Of a stretch of 64,000 nt of DNA, positions 54,803 to 63,660 are shown one piece after another. How positions within the stretch are numbered: the first letter of the stretch is position 1; the number at the start of each line of letters is the position of its first letter. The notes below the pieces were generated by a model. It did not search any database. It was not told where the DNA came from and saw only the letters and a list, made by a program, of their open reading frames with translations. Location of the stretch: contig CALQLO010000001.1 of NCBI GenBank assembly GCA_943331445.1, forward strand, positions 1 to 64,000, in the 5' to 3' direction. Source of the stretch: Akkermansia muciniphila. Its GTDB lineage: Bacteria > Verrucomicrobiota > Verrucomicrobiia > Opitutales > UBA953. The position numbers and the translations under genes were made by a program.

Positions 54803-57339
54803 CTGAACAGATCCAACTGCGGGCCTTCGGGCTTTTCGGCGGGTTTGGGGGGCTTCGGTTTCTTGATCTCCGGCGAGGCTTGAATGCTTTGGGTCATCGC
54901 GGCCTTGGCGGGTAATCCTGAGCCAGATTCCAGTCCGCCTAGGATTTCGCGGGCACGTTGGACGACGATGGGCGGCATGCCGGCGAGGCGAGCAACCTGA
55001 ATGCCGTAGGATCGATCAGCGGAACCTGGGACGACCCGTCGGACAAAAACAATCTCATCCTTCCATTCTTTGACGGCTACCGACCAATTGCGAAGGCGGG
55101 GCATAGAGTCCGCCAGTCGGGTTAATTCGTGATAATGGGTGGCGAAGAGAGTGCGCGGTCCAGCCTCCCCTGCGCCGTGGAGGTGCTCGGCGACTGCCCA
55201 AGCGATGCTAATGCCGTCGTAGGTGCTCGTGCCTCGGCCGATTTCATCAAGTACCACCAGGGACCGGGACGTGGCATTGTTTAGGATGTTGGCCGTTTCA
55301 TTCATCTCGACCATGAAGGTCGAATTACCACGCGCCAGTTCATCTGAGGCTCCGACTCGGCAGAAGATGCGGTCGATTAGGCCAATGCGGGCGGATTGTG
55401 CCGGCACCCAGCAACCCAGATGGGCAAGTAATGCAATGAGTGCGACTTGGCGGATGTAAGTCGACTTGCCCGCCATATTGGGGCCGGTGAGTAAGGCAAT
55501 CTGCTCCCCCGTCGAGCTCAGGCTGGTGTCGTTAGGGACAAAAGAGCCGGCACCTGGGCGTGATTGTAGCATGCGCTCGACCACGGGGTGGCGACCTTGG
55601 ATGATTTCGAGTCGATCAGAATCATCGACGATTGGTTTGGACCAATTGGCTTCTCGGGCGAGTTCGGCCCACCCGCGGAGAATGTCGATTTCGGCGATCG
55701 CCTGAGCGGTGGAGAGCAGGGATTCGGCACGCGCCAGTACTTCCGCTAAGAGCGATTGGAAGAGTTCAGTTTCACGGGCCAGGGCCTGTTCGTCGGCACG
55801 TAAAACTTCCCGTTCTTTAGTCCGGAGTTCTTCGGTGGTGAAGCGTTCGGCGTTCACCATCGTTTGTTTGCGGATATAGTCGACGGGGACGGCCGCGAGA
55901 TTGGCTTTGGTGATCTCGATGGCGTAGCCGAAGGCGCCGTTATAGCGTACTTTTAACGATTTGATACCGGTACGGGTCTGCTCCTTCCGCTCAAACTCAG
56001 CGATCCAGCTTTTGCTGTCAGAGGCCAGACTGCGGAGGCGGTCTAACTCGGTATCGAACCCCGGGCGCAATGCCCCACCCTCGCTGAGGTCAACCGGGAG
56101 TTCATCTGCGAGTGCGGCATCAAGTTGAGCAAGCAAGTTAGTCTCGGGGTTTAGACGACCCGCCTGGGCCGACAAGGATCCGCCGGGCAAGGCAGCAAGT
56201 TCTTCCCTGATGGATGGAATCGAACGAAGGGTATCGCGGACTCCGCCCAGCTCGCGCGGATTGCGTAGACGATTTTGAAGGCGGGCGATGATGCGAGCGA
56301 TGTCGCGCACTCCGCGGAGCGATTCGCCAATGCGGGAAGAAGCCCCGGGGTGTTTGACGAATTCGCCGACCGCGGATTGTCTTTGCCCGATGATAGCTAG
56401 GTCGGTCGATGGCTCCGCGAGCCAAGATGCCAGAAGCCGTGAGCCCGCCGGTGTACTGGTTCGATCGATGGTTTCGAGGAGTGAGCCATCTCGTGAGCCG
56501 TTGGAAGTCGCAAATAATTCTAAGTTCCGGGAAGAGGCCGCATCGAGGAGGACGGAAGAGCCGAGCTTGGCTTCAATCAGGCGGAAAAGATTCTTGGGCC
56601 GGTCGCAGAGCGAATCCGTGACATAGCCTAGGACTGCCCCGGCGGTGCCTAGGGCGGGATGGTCGTCGTTGAGTCCAAACCCCGCCAGGCCATGGACGGC
56701 GAGCGTTTGGGTCACCAGACGGCCTCCCGCGGAAACATCAAAGTTCCATCCGGGAAGTCTGGAGACTGCCCGCCCCTGGAGGAATACCTCAAGGGCTTCG
56801 CGGTGTTCGGGCGGTGGTTCCAGCCCTTCCGGTAGGATGATTTCCCGGGGGGAAACGGAATGCAGTAACGGGAGTAGGCGGGCCGGCGAGGTGTCTGCGG
56901 TCAACCGGAAATCAGCGGTTGAGACATCAAGCCACGCAGCCTGCCAGCCATGCTTATCCCACGAGATTGCGGCGAGGAAATTACCGCGCTTGGAATCGAG
57001 CTGGGAGTCTTCGAGCGCTGTGCCCGGGGTCAGGATGCGCGTAAGGCCGCGGCGAACCAGTTTCCCGGCGACCGGGGCTTCGAGTTGATCGCAAATGGCA
57101 ACTTTCCATCCTGCGGCGAGCAATCGGTTGACGTATGCTGGGGCGGCATGGTGTGGGAGGCCGGCCATCGGGGTCTCATGGCGTTTGGTCAAAGTGAGGC
57201 CAAGGACTTTAGCGGCCACTTCCGCGTCATCCCCAAAGACCTCATAGAAGTCGCCCAGTCGGAAAAGCAAGATGGTCCCAGCCGAAAGTTTCTCACGAAA
57301 CTCGCGGTACTGCCGCTGCATGGGGGTCTCTTTTTCCAC
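54799..57339 (-). CDS. mutS: DNA mismatch repair protein MutS
   Basis: A mismatch-recognition ATPase of about 846 residues. The N-terminal mismatch-binding site is LGDFYEVFGDDAE (Phe-x-Glu wedge), followed by connector, lever and clamp domains. The ATPase core has Walker A TGPNMAGKSTYIRQVAL, Walker B VVLDEIGRGTSTYDG and FATHYHELTRL. The start is uncertain: GTG at 57339 places the conserved ETPMQRQY near the N-terminus, whereas TTG at 57375 adds 12 residues. The C-terminus ends GPQLDLFS, which resembles a beta-clamp-binding QLxLF motif. It is followed by no mutL in the window. Confidence 0.97.
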   Translation of the reverse strand: MEKETPMQRQYREFREKLSAGTILLFRLGDFYEVFGDDAEVAAKVLGLTLTKRHETPMAGLPHHAAPAYVNRLLAAGWKVAICDQLEAPVAGKLVRRGLTRILTPGTALEDSQLDSKRGNFLAAISWDKHGWQAAWLDVSTADFRLTADTSPARLLPLLHSVSPREIILPEGLEPPPEHREALEVFLQGRAVSRLPGWNFDVSAGGRLVTQTLAVHGLAGFGLNDDHPALGTAGAVLGYVTDSLCDRPKNLFRLIEAKLGSSVLLDAASSRNLELFATSNGSRDGSLLETIDRTSTPAGSRLLASWLAEPSTDLAIIGQRQSAVGEFVKHPGASSRIGESLRGVRDIARIIARLQNRLRNPRELGGVRDTLRSIPSIREELAALPGGSLSAQAGRLNPETNLLAQLDAALADELPVDLSEGGALRPGFDTELDRLRSLASDSKSWIAEFERKEQTRTGIKSLKVRYNGAFGYAIEITKANLAAVPVDYIRKQTMVNAERFTTEELRTKEREVLRADEQALARETELFQSLLAEVLARAESLLSTAQAIAEIDILRGWAELAREANWSKPIVDDSDRLEIIQGRHPVVERMLQSRPGAGSFVPNDTSLSSTGEQIALLTGPNMAGKSTYIRQVALIALLAHLGCWVPAQSARIGLIDRIFCRVGASDELARGNSTFMVEMNETANILNNATSRSLVVLDEIGRGTSTYDGISIAWAVAEHLHGAGEAGPRTLFATHYHELTRLADSMPRLRNWSVAVKEWKDEIVFVRRVVPGSADRSYGIQVARLAGMPPIVVQRAREILGGLESGSGLPAKAAMTQSIQASPEIKKPKPPKPAEKPEGPQLDLFS

Positions 57340-57417
57340 GAGGAAAAGGGATGCCCTCTCGCATGGTGTGCGCAAGAACGGACTGACTTCACTCCCGCCC
57401 CGAAGGCGGGAAGTTGC

Positions 57418-58953
57418 TCACATGAGCTGGGCGGCGAGTTCGGAGAGGGCGCTGCGGACACCGTGGAGCAGACGGACATTGGCGGTGACGCCATGGCCTT
57501 TCATGCGTTCGTGGGTATGAATTAGCCCGTTGGATTTACCGTCCAGGTAAGGGGTGTCGACTTGATCAAGGTCGCCAATCAGCACGACTTTTGAGCCTTC
57601 GCCGATTCGGGTGATCACGGTTTTGGCCTCATGGGGGGTCATGTTCTGGGCTTCATCGACAATCATGAAGGCGTGGCCGATGGAGCGTCCGCGGATAAAC
57701 GTCATCGCCTCAATCTCAATCAGTCCCGAATCGATTAACCATTGGTACGGCTTGCGGGGTTGATTGACTGCCTGAAACTGCGAACCGAAGATCGGTTGAG
57801 CCGACTTCATTGCCTGGGCCTTTTTCTGGCGGCGTTGGGAGTCGGTCGCGACAGATTCTTTCGCCGTCGGTGTGGGCGCCGCGCTTCCGTTCTTAGAAAA
57901 CAGCACTTCAAGATTATCGAAGTAGGGCTGGATGTACGGGGAGAGCTTTTCTTCCTTGGAGCCGGGGAGTGCGCCGATGTCTTTACCGATTTGGACGACT
58001 GGTCGGGAGACGTAGAGTTTCTTGTAGGGGGAGAAGTCGCTGAGGACTTGCGACAAGGCAGCGGCGATGGATAGGAACGTCTTGCCCGTACCCGCCCGAC
58101 CGAAGCAGGTCACGAGTTTGATCTCAGGGTTAAGGAGTGCATCGAGGAAAATCCATTGCTCGAAGTTCTTCGGGATGACGCGCATGCCGCGGGGCATCTG
58201 CAGGCCCTTGCGCGCACCGCTGTCCGACGAGAGGAACTCGCGGTAAAGCCCCAGCGGGACAAAGGCCCCCTCGCCGACGTGCCGGGCTGGTTCGGTCCAA
58301 GCGTCCGAAGTCAGCATCACGTATTCATTGATGATGAGGGGCGGCTCCGCCTTAACCTTCACCTGGACTTGGGCGAGTTCACGGAAATCTCGCATGGCAG
58401 CCGCGGTAACGTTGATGGTGCGATAATCCCCGACATCGCTGGTTTCGACGCGGTCGTTGCGGTAGTCCTGTACGTCCATCCCGAGGGCCTGAGCCTTGAG
58501 GGCCATGCAGGCATCTTTCGTTACGAGTACCACGGCTCCCTTGGAAGTATCCCGCAGGTACAAGGCTGAAGCGATGATGCGGTGGTCGGGTGCGTCGACT
58601 TGCATGAAGACGGCCCTGAGTCGCTCCGCTTTGGCACCGTTGAAGTGATCGCGGATGAGTGACTCGTTGATGACAATGCGGAGTTCGCCGCCGTCACGCA
58701 GCTTCGCGTGAAGTGCACCAGGCTTGGTCGGATCGCCTTCGGCGATTTCTTTCAAGCTTCGGTTTTCGAAAAGACTTCGAATAGAGCGGTTCACTCGACG
58801 CGCACTGGCGCCGAGCTGCCCTTGTTGGGTCTTAAGACGATCCAGTTCGGACAAGACCTCGACAGGTACGGCGACAATATGCTCGTCGAACTTGAACAGG
58901 GACTCGGGATCGTGAATAAGAACGTTGGTGTCCAGGACGTAAGTCTTTTTCAC
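57418..58953 (-). CDS. PIN domain-PhoH-like ATPase
   Basis: The protein has 511 residues. The N-terminal PIN nuclease-like domain (about 1-140) has the acidic residues of YVLDTNVLIHDPESLF and VEVLSELDRLKTQQ. The C-terminal PhoH ATPase (about 270-511) has Walker A CFGRAGTGKTFLSIAAAL and Walker B FMIVDEAQNMTPHEAK, plus GDLDQVDTPYLDGKSNG. This is the PhoH2/YlaK-type organisation, where the pair is thought to unwind and cleave RNA. It lies upstream of mutS on the same strand, about 40-80 bp away. Confidence 0.95.
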   Translation of the reverse strand: MKKTYVLDTNVLIHDPESLFKFDEHIVAVPVEVLSELDRLKTQQGQLGASARRVNRSIRSLFENRSLKEIAEGDPTKPGALHAKLRDGGELRIVINESLIRDHFNGAKAERLRAVFMQVDAPDHRIIASALYLRDTSKGAVVLVTKDACMALKAQALGMDVQDYRNDRVETSDVGDYRTINVTAAAMRDFRELAQVQVKVKAEPPLIINEYVMLTSDAWTEPARHVGEGAFVPLGLYREFLSSDSGARKGLQMPRGMRVIPKNFEQWIFLDALLNPEIKLVTCFGRAGTGKTFLSIAAALSQVLSDFSPYKKLYVSRPVVQIGKDIGALPGSKEEKLSPYIQPYFDNLEVLFSKNGSAAPTPTAKESVATDSQRRQKKAQAMKSAQPIFGSQFQAVNQPRKPYQWLIDSGLIEIEAMTFIRGRSIGHAFMIVDEAQNMTPHEAKTVITRIGEGSKVVLIGDLDQVDTPYLDGKSNGLIHTHERMKGHGVTANVRLLHGVRSALSELAAQLM

Positions 58954-58998
58954 TCTCTTATTTAAAGCGACATCGACCGACGGGGCAACCCGTAAAAA

Positions 58999-59301
58999 TT
59001 AGATACCTTCGGCGAGTGAGGCTAGATAGTCCCAGCTGTAAATGCCCGTTCGATGGCCGTCGCTAAACTCAAAGGTGACGGCATAGTTCCCGATCTTCGT
59101 CAGTCCGGTGACAGTGACTCCGGGGAAGCGTCGGGGGCCATCCCCGCCCCAGCGTTGCCCCAGGATATCGACTTCCCCCATGTTCTCTGCACTGGGTGAA
59201 CGCTCGCGGAGGTGTTCGGCCTTAAAGAGTTGTTTGGAGCCGTCGGACCAGGTGACGGCCACGTAATCTCCGACAATCTGGAGGTCGTGAGGCGCTTGCA
59301 T
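58999..59301 (-). CDS. DUF971-family protein
   Basis: The protein has 100 residues from the ATG at 59301. It resembles the N-terminal domain of gamma-butyrobetaine hydroxylase and its stand-alone homologues: TWSDGSKQLFKAEHLRERSP, GLTKIGNYAVTFEFSDGHRTGIYSWDYL. Such small proteins are often encoded near Fe-S or tRNA-related genes, but the function is unknown. It diverges from ybaB. Confidence 0.88.
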   Translation of the reverse strand: MQAPHDLQIVGDYVAVTWSDGSKQLFKAEHLRERSPSAENMGEVDILGQRWGGDGPRRFPGVTVTGLTKIGNYAVTFEFSDGHRTGIYSWDYLASLAEGI

Positions 59302-59398
59302 GGTCGGAATTTGCGGCTGTCGCCATGATGGTGCAAGCAGGGACAATCGCCGAGGGACGCCTTGACTCCCCCGCCCTCTTATAAAGGCTGTCGGGACT

Positions 59399-59704
59399 AT
59401 GGCAGGCGTAGGCAAATTACTCAAACAGGCACAAAAAATGCAACGCGGCATCGCCGAGGCTCAAGAGCGGCTCGCCGCGGAGCGCATCGAGATCTCCCAC
59501 GGTGGCGGTGCGATCCGGATTGTTGTCAACGGTCACGGCTTGGTCCAATCGCTTGTGCTCGATCCAGAGTTCTTGAAAGAGGAGAAGTCCGTCGTGGAGC
59601 TCGCCTTAGTGGCCGCCTTGCAGGAAGCGTCGGTGAAGGCTCGCGAACTTCATGAGGCTACGATGTCGAAGGCGACGGCCGGCTTTTCGCTGCCGGGTAT
59701 GTAA
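59399..59704 (+). CDS. YbaB/EbfC nucleoid-associated protein
   Basis: The protein has 101 residues. It opens AGVGKLLKQAQKMQRGIAEAQERL, a long helix, and continues with IRIVVNGHGLVQSLVLDPEFL, the conserved YbaB beta-sheet, ending in a helix. It is a dimeric DNA-binding protein that is usually encoded next to recR, as here, where recR begins 5 bp downstream. Confidence 0.95.
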   Translation: MAGVGKLLKQAQKMQRGIAEAQERLAAERIEISHGGGAIRIVVNGHGLVQSLVLDPEFLKEEKSVVELALVAALQEASVKARELHEATMSKATAGFSLPGM

Positions 59705-59709
59705 CGCTT

Positions 59710-60312
59710 GTGACTCCTTCTTTCGACAAGGTTAGACAGTTGCTTAAAATGCTACCCGGGATGGGGCATCGCTCTGCGGAGCGGATCGCCCTCCATCTTT
59801 TAGTGGAGCGCCCGGGTAAACTGGCACCGTTGTTGGAATCTTTGCAGGCGGCCGCTTCGGCGGTGCGCCGCTGTAACCGTTGCGGCAGTCTGGCGGAATC
59901 GGACCTCTGCGGTGTTTGCATTGATCCTAAGCGGGAGCCTTCATCGGTTTGTGTCGTTGAACAGGTGCCCGATATGATGGCAATCGAGCGGTCGGCCGCG
60001 TACCGGGGCACTTATCACGTGCTCCATGGTCGGCTTTCCCCGATTAACGGGGTTGGTCCGGATCAGCTGAACTTAGCGAGTTTTGAGCAACGGCTTAAAG
60101 ATGAGCCTATCACGGAAGTGGTCCTGGCGTTAGGCAATGACATCGAAGGTGAAGCCACCTGCCATTACATCCGTGAGGCTATCCACGGGATTCGTCCCTC
60201 GATTAAAGTTTCACGTATCGGTTTTGGTTTGCCGAGTGGCAGTGGCCTGACTTTTGCCGACCCGGCTACACTCCGGAGCGCATTGGAGGGACGTCGCGAT
60301 GTCATTAACTGA
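59710..60312 (+). CDS. recR: Recombination mediator RecR
   Basis: The protein has 200 residues and starts at GTG 59710. The helix-hairpin-helix motif is LLKMLPGMGHRSAERIALHLL, the zinc finger is CNRCGSLAESDLCGVC, and the TOPRIM domain follows (VCVVEQVPDMMAIERS, HGRLSPINGVGPDQL). It works with RecO to load RecA at gaps. It overlaps the next gene by 14 bp. Confidence 0.97.
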   Translation: MTPSFDKVRQLLKMLPGMGHRSAERIALHLLVERPGKLAPLLESLQAAASAVRRCNRCGSLAESDLCGVCIDPKREPSSVCVVEQVPDMMAIERSAAYRGTYHVLHGRLSPINGVGPDQLNLASFEQRLKDEPITEVVLALGNDIEGEATCHYIREAIHGIRPSIKVSRIGFGLPSGSGLTFADPATLRSALEGRRDVIN

Positions 60313-61465
60313 AGCTTGGTCCGTCTACCCGCGAGTGGCGGAGGATTTCTGGATCGCCAAGGCGGAGTTCGTGACTGCTTCCACGGGCGAGTTGGCCTTG
60401 GAGAAGATGATGTCCCCAGTCGGTAGGCTTTCAGATTTATTTACGACCGAACGGCCAGAAAAGAGATTCCCTGATTACTTTGCCGATGATGAATTACTTG
60501 CCGGGTACGGCGTATTCTTTTTGCCGCAAAGCTTTATCCGTACATCCTTGGCGTTGGCTCAGGTTTGCGGGTATCGGGGTTGGCGCCCGGCTTCGGCGAC
60601 CCCGGCAGTGCTGGATCTCGGCTCGGGACCCGGCTCTTGCGGTGTCAGCGCTGCCTATCGCCTCCTCGCGGCTGGTGCGCCTGCGGTTGAACTTACCGGA
60701 TTGGACAAATCACCGATGGCGCTTGTCGCGATGGAAGAATTTGGACGAGCTGTCTTGGGCGAGCGAGGAACGGTGCGTACCCGCGTCGGTGACGTCGCCG
60801 ACCCTTCCAGTTGGCCCGAGGGAGACTTTGACGTTATTGTCGCAGGCTTCGTTATGAATGAAATGCCGCACCTTGATGCCGAAGGGTTATTAAAATGGGT
60901 TGGGGCACTTAAACGACGTCTTCGCCCCGGTGGGTTAATCTTGATCCTGGAGCCTGCCTTAAAGATTACCGCTGAGCGGTTGCAAAGATTGAGTGATGAG
61001 ATCGCTGGTGCCGGACTCATCCGACGGGTCGCTCCCGATCTCAATCAGCTCCCCGACCCCCTCTTGAAGATTGGCGAGTATTGGACGCATGAGGCCAGGG
61101 CTTGGAAGACGCCGGCCTCCACTGAATTCGTAAATCGTCGGCTGCACCGAGATTTGCGCGAAGTACGTTTCGCTTTCGCGGCTTTTTCCGATGCTCCTTT
61201 GGCCGAGTTGCCCGCCTCTTTGTCGCGTTTAGTTTCTGATGTGCAGATTATCAAAGGCTTGTTGCGATTTGTCACGGTGCGTGACGGCAATATGGAATCG
61301 GTTGAGGTTCCGACCCGGGGTTTGTCTAAGCATGAAGTCAAGAAATTGGCCGCCTCTTTCGGTCGCGGAGACATCATCCGCCACCCAGCACCGGCTAGCC
61401 CGAAGTTGCGTTTGGCAGGCCATGCCGATTTTGAGGTTATTTGGCATCCGGGCGAATTGACCTGA
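60299..61465 (+). CDS. Rsm22-like SAM-dependent methyltransferase
   Basis: The protein has 388 residues from the ATG at 60299 (overlapping recR). The SAM-binding motif is LDLGSGPGSCGVSAAYRLL (about 110-128), then ELTGLDKSPMAL, and FVMNEMPHLDAEGL. The pattern resembles Rsm22 family proteins associated with mitochondrial small ribosomal subunit assembly, and bacterial homologues. Residues about 1-95 form an N-terminal helical region (AEFVTASTGELALEKMM, YGVFFLPQSFI). The C-terminal LSKHEVKKLAASFGRGDII is unusual. The exact RNA target is unknown. Confidence 0.82.
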   Translation: MSLTEAWSVYPRVAEDFWIAKAEFVTASTGELALEKMMSPVGRLSDLFTTERPEKRFPDYFADDELLAGYGVFFLPQSFIRTSLALAQVCGYRGWRPASATPAVLDLGSGPGSCGVSAAYRLLAAGAPAVELTGLDKSPMALVAMEEFGRAVLGERGTVRTRVGDVADPSSWPEGDFDVIVAGFVMNEMPHLDAEGLLKWVGALKRRLRPGGLILILEPALKITAERLQRLSDEIAGAGLIRRVAPDLNQLPDPLLKIGEYWTHEARAWKTPASTEFVNRRLHRDLREVRFAFAAFSDAPLAELPASLSRLVSDVQIIKGLLRFVTVRDGNMESVEVPTRGLSKHEVKKLAASFGRGDIIRHPAPASPKLRLAGHADFEVIWHPGELT

Positions 61466-61513
61466 ATGTAACCTGTCTGAAACAACGAGTTAACAAGGGG
61501 TGAATTGCTAATT

Positions 61514-61541
61514 TTGGCCAAAAACGTCTCCTTCGTATGCT
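61514..61541 (+). promoter_or_regulatory. Possible ppk1 promoter
   Basis: TTGGCC (61514-61519) and TATGCT (61536-61541) are separated by 16 bp, 34 bp upstream of the ppk1 ATG at 61576. GGGAG at about 61563 is a plausible ribosome binding site. The hexamers match the sigma-70 consensus only partly, so this is tentative. Confidence 0.35.
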
Positions 61542-61575
61542 CCTTGCTGACAAAAAACATTAGGGAGTCATAATC

Positions 61576-63660
61576 ATGGAAACACCGATGTTTAATCGCG
61601 AACTCAGCTGGCTTAGTTTTGACCGAAGAGTCCTTGAATTGGCCGAGGATGAAACCCTGCCGCTTTTGGAGCGCGTGCGCTTTCTTTCGATCGCCAGTTC
61701 GAATCTCGATGAGTTCTTTGAGATTCGGGTCGCCGGAATCATGCAGCAAGAGGAGTCATCCAGCCATCCCGCTACCCGGGAGTTCCTTCAAGAGGTGCTC
61801 GGTAAGGCTCGTCTGTTGGTCGAGGCGGAACAGGCCTGCTGGAAGCGGAGTCTCTTGCCCGCTTTGATTGCGCAGGGAATTAATTTCAAGTCTCGCGAGC
61901 AATTGGATGAATTCGACCGCGCGGAACTCTCCCCTCGTTTTGATACGGAAATTCTGCCCGCCTTGACCCCTCTGGCGATTGACCCTTCGCACCCCTTCCC
62001 GGTCCTGACCAATAAAGGTCTATACCTCCTCGCCCTTCTGCGGGACCCGACTGATGGCGAAATCCGTCGGGCGGTCGTGCCGGTACCTCGCGTGCTTGCA
62101 CGAGTTCTGGCGGTGGGTCAGGCCGAGCGCCGTTCCTTTACGTTGCTCAGCCACGTGGTCCAGCTTTTCATTCACCGGCTTTTCCCAGGATTAGAGCTTC
62201 AGGGTTCATGGGCTTTCCGCATCACTCGGAATAGCGACCTGTACGTCGATGAAGAAGAGGCGGGGAATTTGCTCGAGGCTATCGAGGAGGAGATCCGCAA
62301 CCTGCGCAAAGGGGCGCCGGTGCGGCTTGAAATTGAAGCAGATGTGCCTGAAGGAGAGATGCTCTGGCTCTTGAAATCATTGGGGTTATCAGCCGAAAAC
62401 GCCTTTCGTATCGATGGGCCAGTCAACTTGCTCCGCCTCGGAAGCCTCATCGATATGATTCCCCGGCCAGATCTCTTATTTCCGACCTTCATTCCTGCCC
62501 TTCCCCCTGAATTCGCTGATCCAAGTAAGCTTTACTCCCGAATCGCGCAGCAGGATTTACTGCTGCATCATCCCTACGAATCTTTCACGCCCGTGGTGGA
62601 GTTCCTCCGTCAGGCTGCTCGCGACGATGCCGTGGTGGCGATTAAGCTCACCCTTTATCGAACGAGCGGCGACTCTCCGGTCGTGGAGGCATTGAAAGAG
62701 GCCGCTCGTAATGGTAAGCAAGTGACGGCGCTGGTTGAGCTGCGTGCGCGCTTTGATGAATTAAATAACATCGAATGGGCACGTCAGTTAGAGGAAGCGG
62801 GTGCTCACGTTGTTTACGGCCTCTCTGGCTTGAAGACGCATTGTAAGGCCTGTCTTGTGGTTCGTCAGGAAAAGGGCGTCCTGCGACGCTATGCCCATCT
62901 TGGGACCGGCAACTATAACCCCAAGACGGCACGCATTTATACGGACTTCTCTCTGTTCACGGCCGACGAGGAAGTCACCGCCGACGTCGGTTTACTCTTC
63001 AATGTGCTTACGGGAAATTTGAGCCGCCCGAAATTTAAGCAGCTCCTCATCGCGCCGTTCGATCTTTCCCGTCGTATTGTTGATCTAATCGATGCGGAAA
63101 CTTCGGCGGCAGCCTCCGGTCGCAAAGCAGGTATCTTTGCGAAGGTAAACAGCCTGGTCGACCCCGACGTCATCAAGGCGCTTTACCGTGCCTCCTCCGC
63201 GGGCGTGAAAGTCGAGCTAGTGGTGCGGGGTATCTGTTGTCTTAAGCCTGGGGTGCCCGGTAAAAGTGATAATATCCGCGTCCGGAGTTTCTTGGGTCGT
63301 TTCTTGGAACACAGCAGGCTCTTCCGTTTCGAGAACTCTGGGGGTGAACCCATTATCCTTATGGGGAGCGCCGATTGGATGCCGCGCAATTTCCTGCGTC
63401 GCGTTGAGTGCGTCTTCCCCATTCGTTCGAAATCCCTACGTAAGCGCATCGATGCAGAGATCATTTCGATCTATATGGAGCGGACGGGGGATGCCAAGGA
63501 GTTGCAGGGGGATGGTGCTTACCTTCCCTGTCAGCCCAACGGACGGCAGGCAGCTTGCGCCCAGGATGCGTTCTTATCTTTTTCCCGCCGACTTGCTCCT
63601 GAATCGATTATCGCCCCGCCGAAGAAGGCCCGAGGCAGATCCGTTCGACGGCCGCGTTGA
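61576..63660 (+). CDS. ppk1: Polyphosphate kinase 1
   Basis: Makes long-chain inorganic polyphosphate reversibly from ATP. It has 694 residues, the usual length. The N-terminal domain opens FNRELSWLSFDRRVLELA with FLSIASSNLDEFFEIRVAG. Later landmarks are AIKLTLYRTSGDSP, LVELRARFDE, the THCK and RRYAHLGTGNYNPKTARIY segments that carry the phospho-accepting histidine region, and ILMGSADWMPRN. The 3' end overlaps the opposite-strand lpxK by 53 bp, an unusual convergent overlap. Confidence 0.97.
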   Translation: METPMFNRELSWLSFDRRVLELAEDETLPLLERVRFLSIASSNLDEFFEIRVAGIMQQEESSSHPATREFLQEVLGKARLLVEAEQACWKRSLLPALIAQGINFKSREQLDEFDRAELSPRFDTEILPALTPLAIDPSHPFPVLTNKGLYLLALLRDPTDGEIRRAVVPVPRVLARVLAVGQAERRSFTLLSHVVQLFIHRLFPGLELQGSWAFRITRNSDLYVDEEEAGNLLEAIEEEIRNLRKGAPVRLEIEADVPEGEMLWLLKSLGLSAENAFRIDGPVNLLRLGSLIDMIPRPDLLFPTFIPALPPEFADPSKLYSRIAQQDLLLHHPYESFTPVVEFLRQAARDDAVVAIKLTLYRTSGDSPVVEALKEAARNGKQVTALVELRARFDELNNIEWARQLEEAGAHVVYGLSGLKTHCKACLVVRQEKGVLRRYAHLGTGNYNPKTARIYTDFSLFTADEEVTADVGLLFNVLTGNLSRPKFKQLLIAPFDLSRRIVDLIDAETSAAASGRKAGIFAKVNSLVDPDVIKALYRASSAGVKVELVVRGICCLKPGVPGKSDNIRVRSFLGRFLEHSRLFRFENSGGEPIILMGSADWMPRNFLRRVECVFPIRSKSLRKRIDAEIISIYMERTGDAKELQGDGAYLPCQPNGRQAACAQDAFLSFSRRLAPESIIAPPKKARGRSVRRPR

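Noticed and set aside
59362-59385. TTGACT...TATAAA promoter for ybaB
   Set aside because: The spacing is only 12 bp, too short for a standard sigma-70 promoter.
61466-61513. Pho box upstream of ppk1
   Set aside because: CTGTC-like text is present once but the 7-bp direct-repeat pattern is not convincing.
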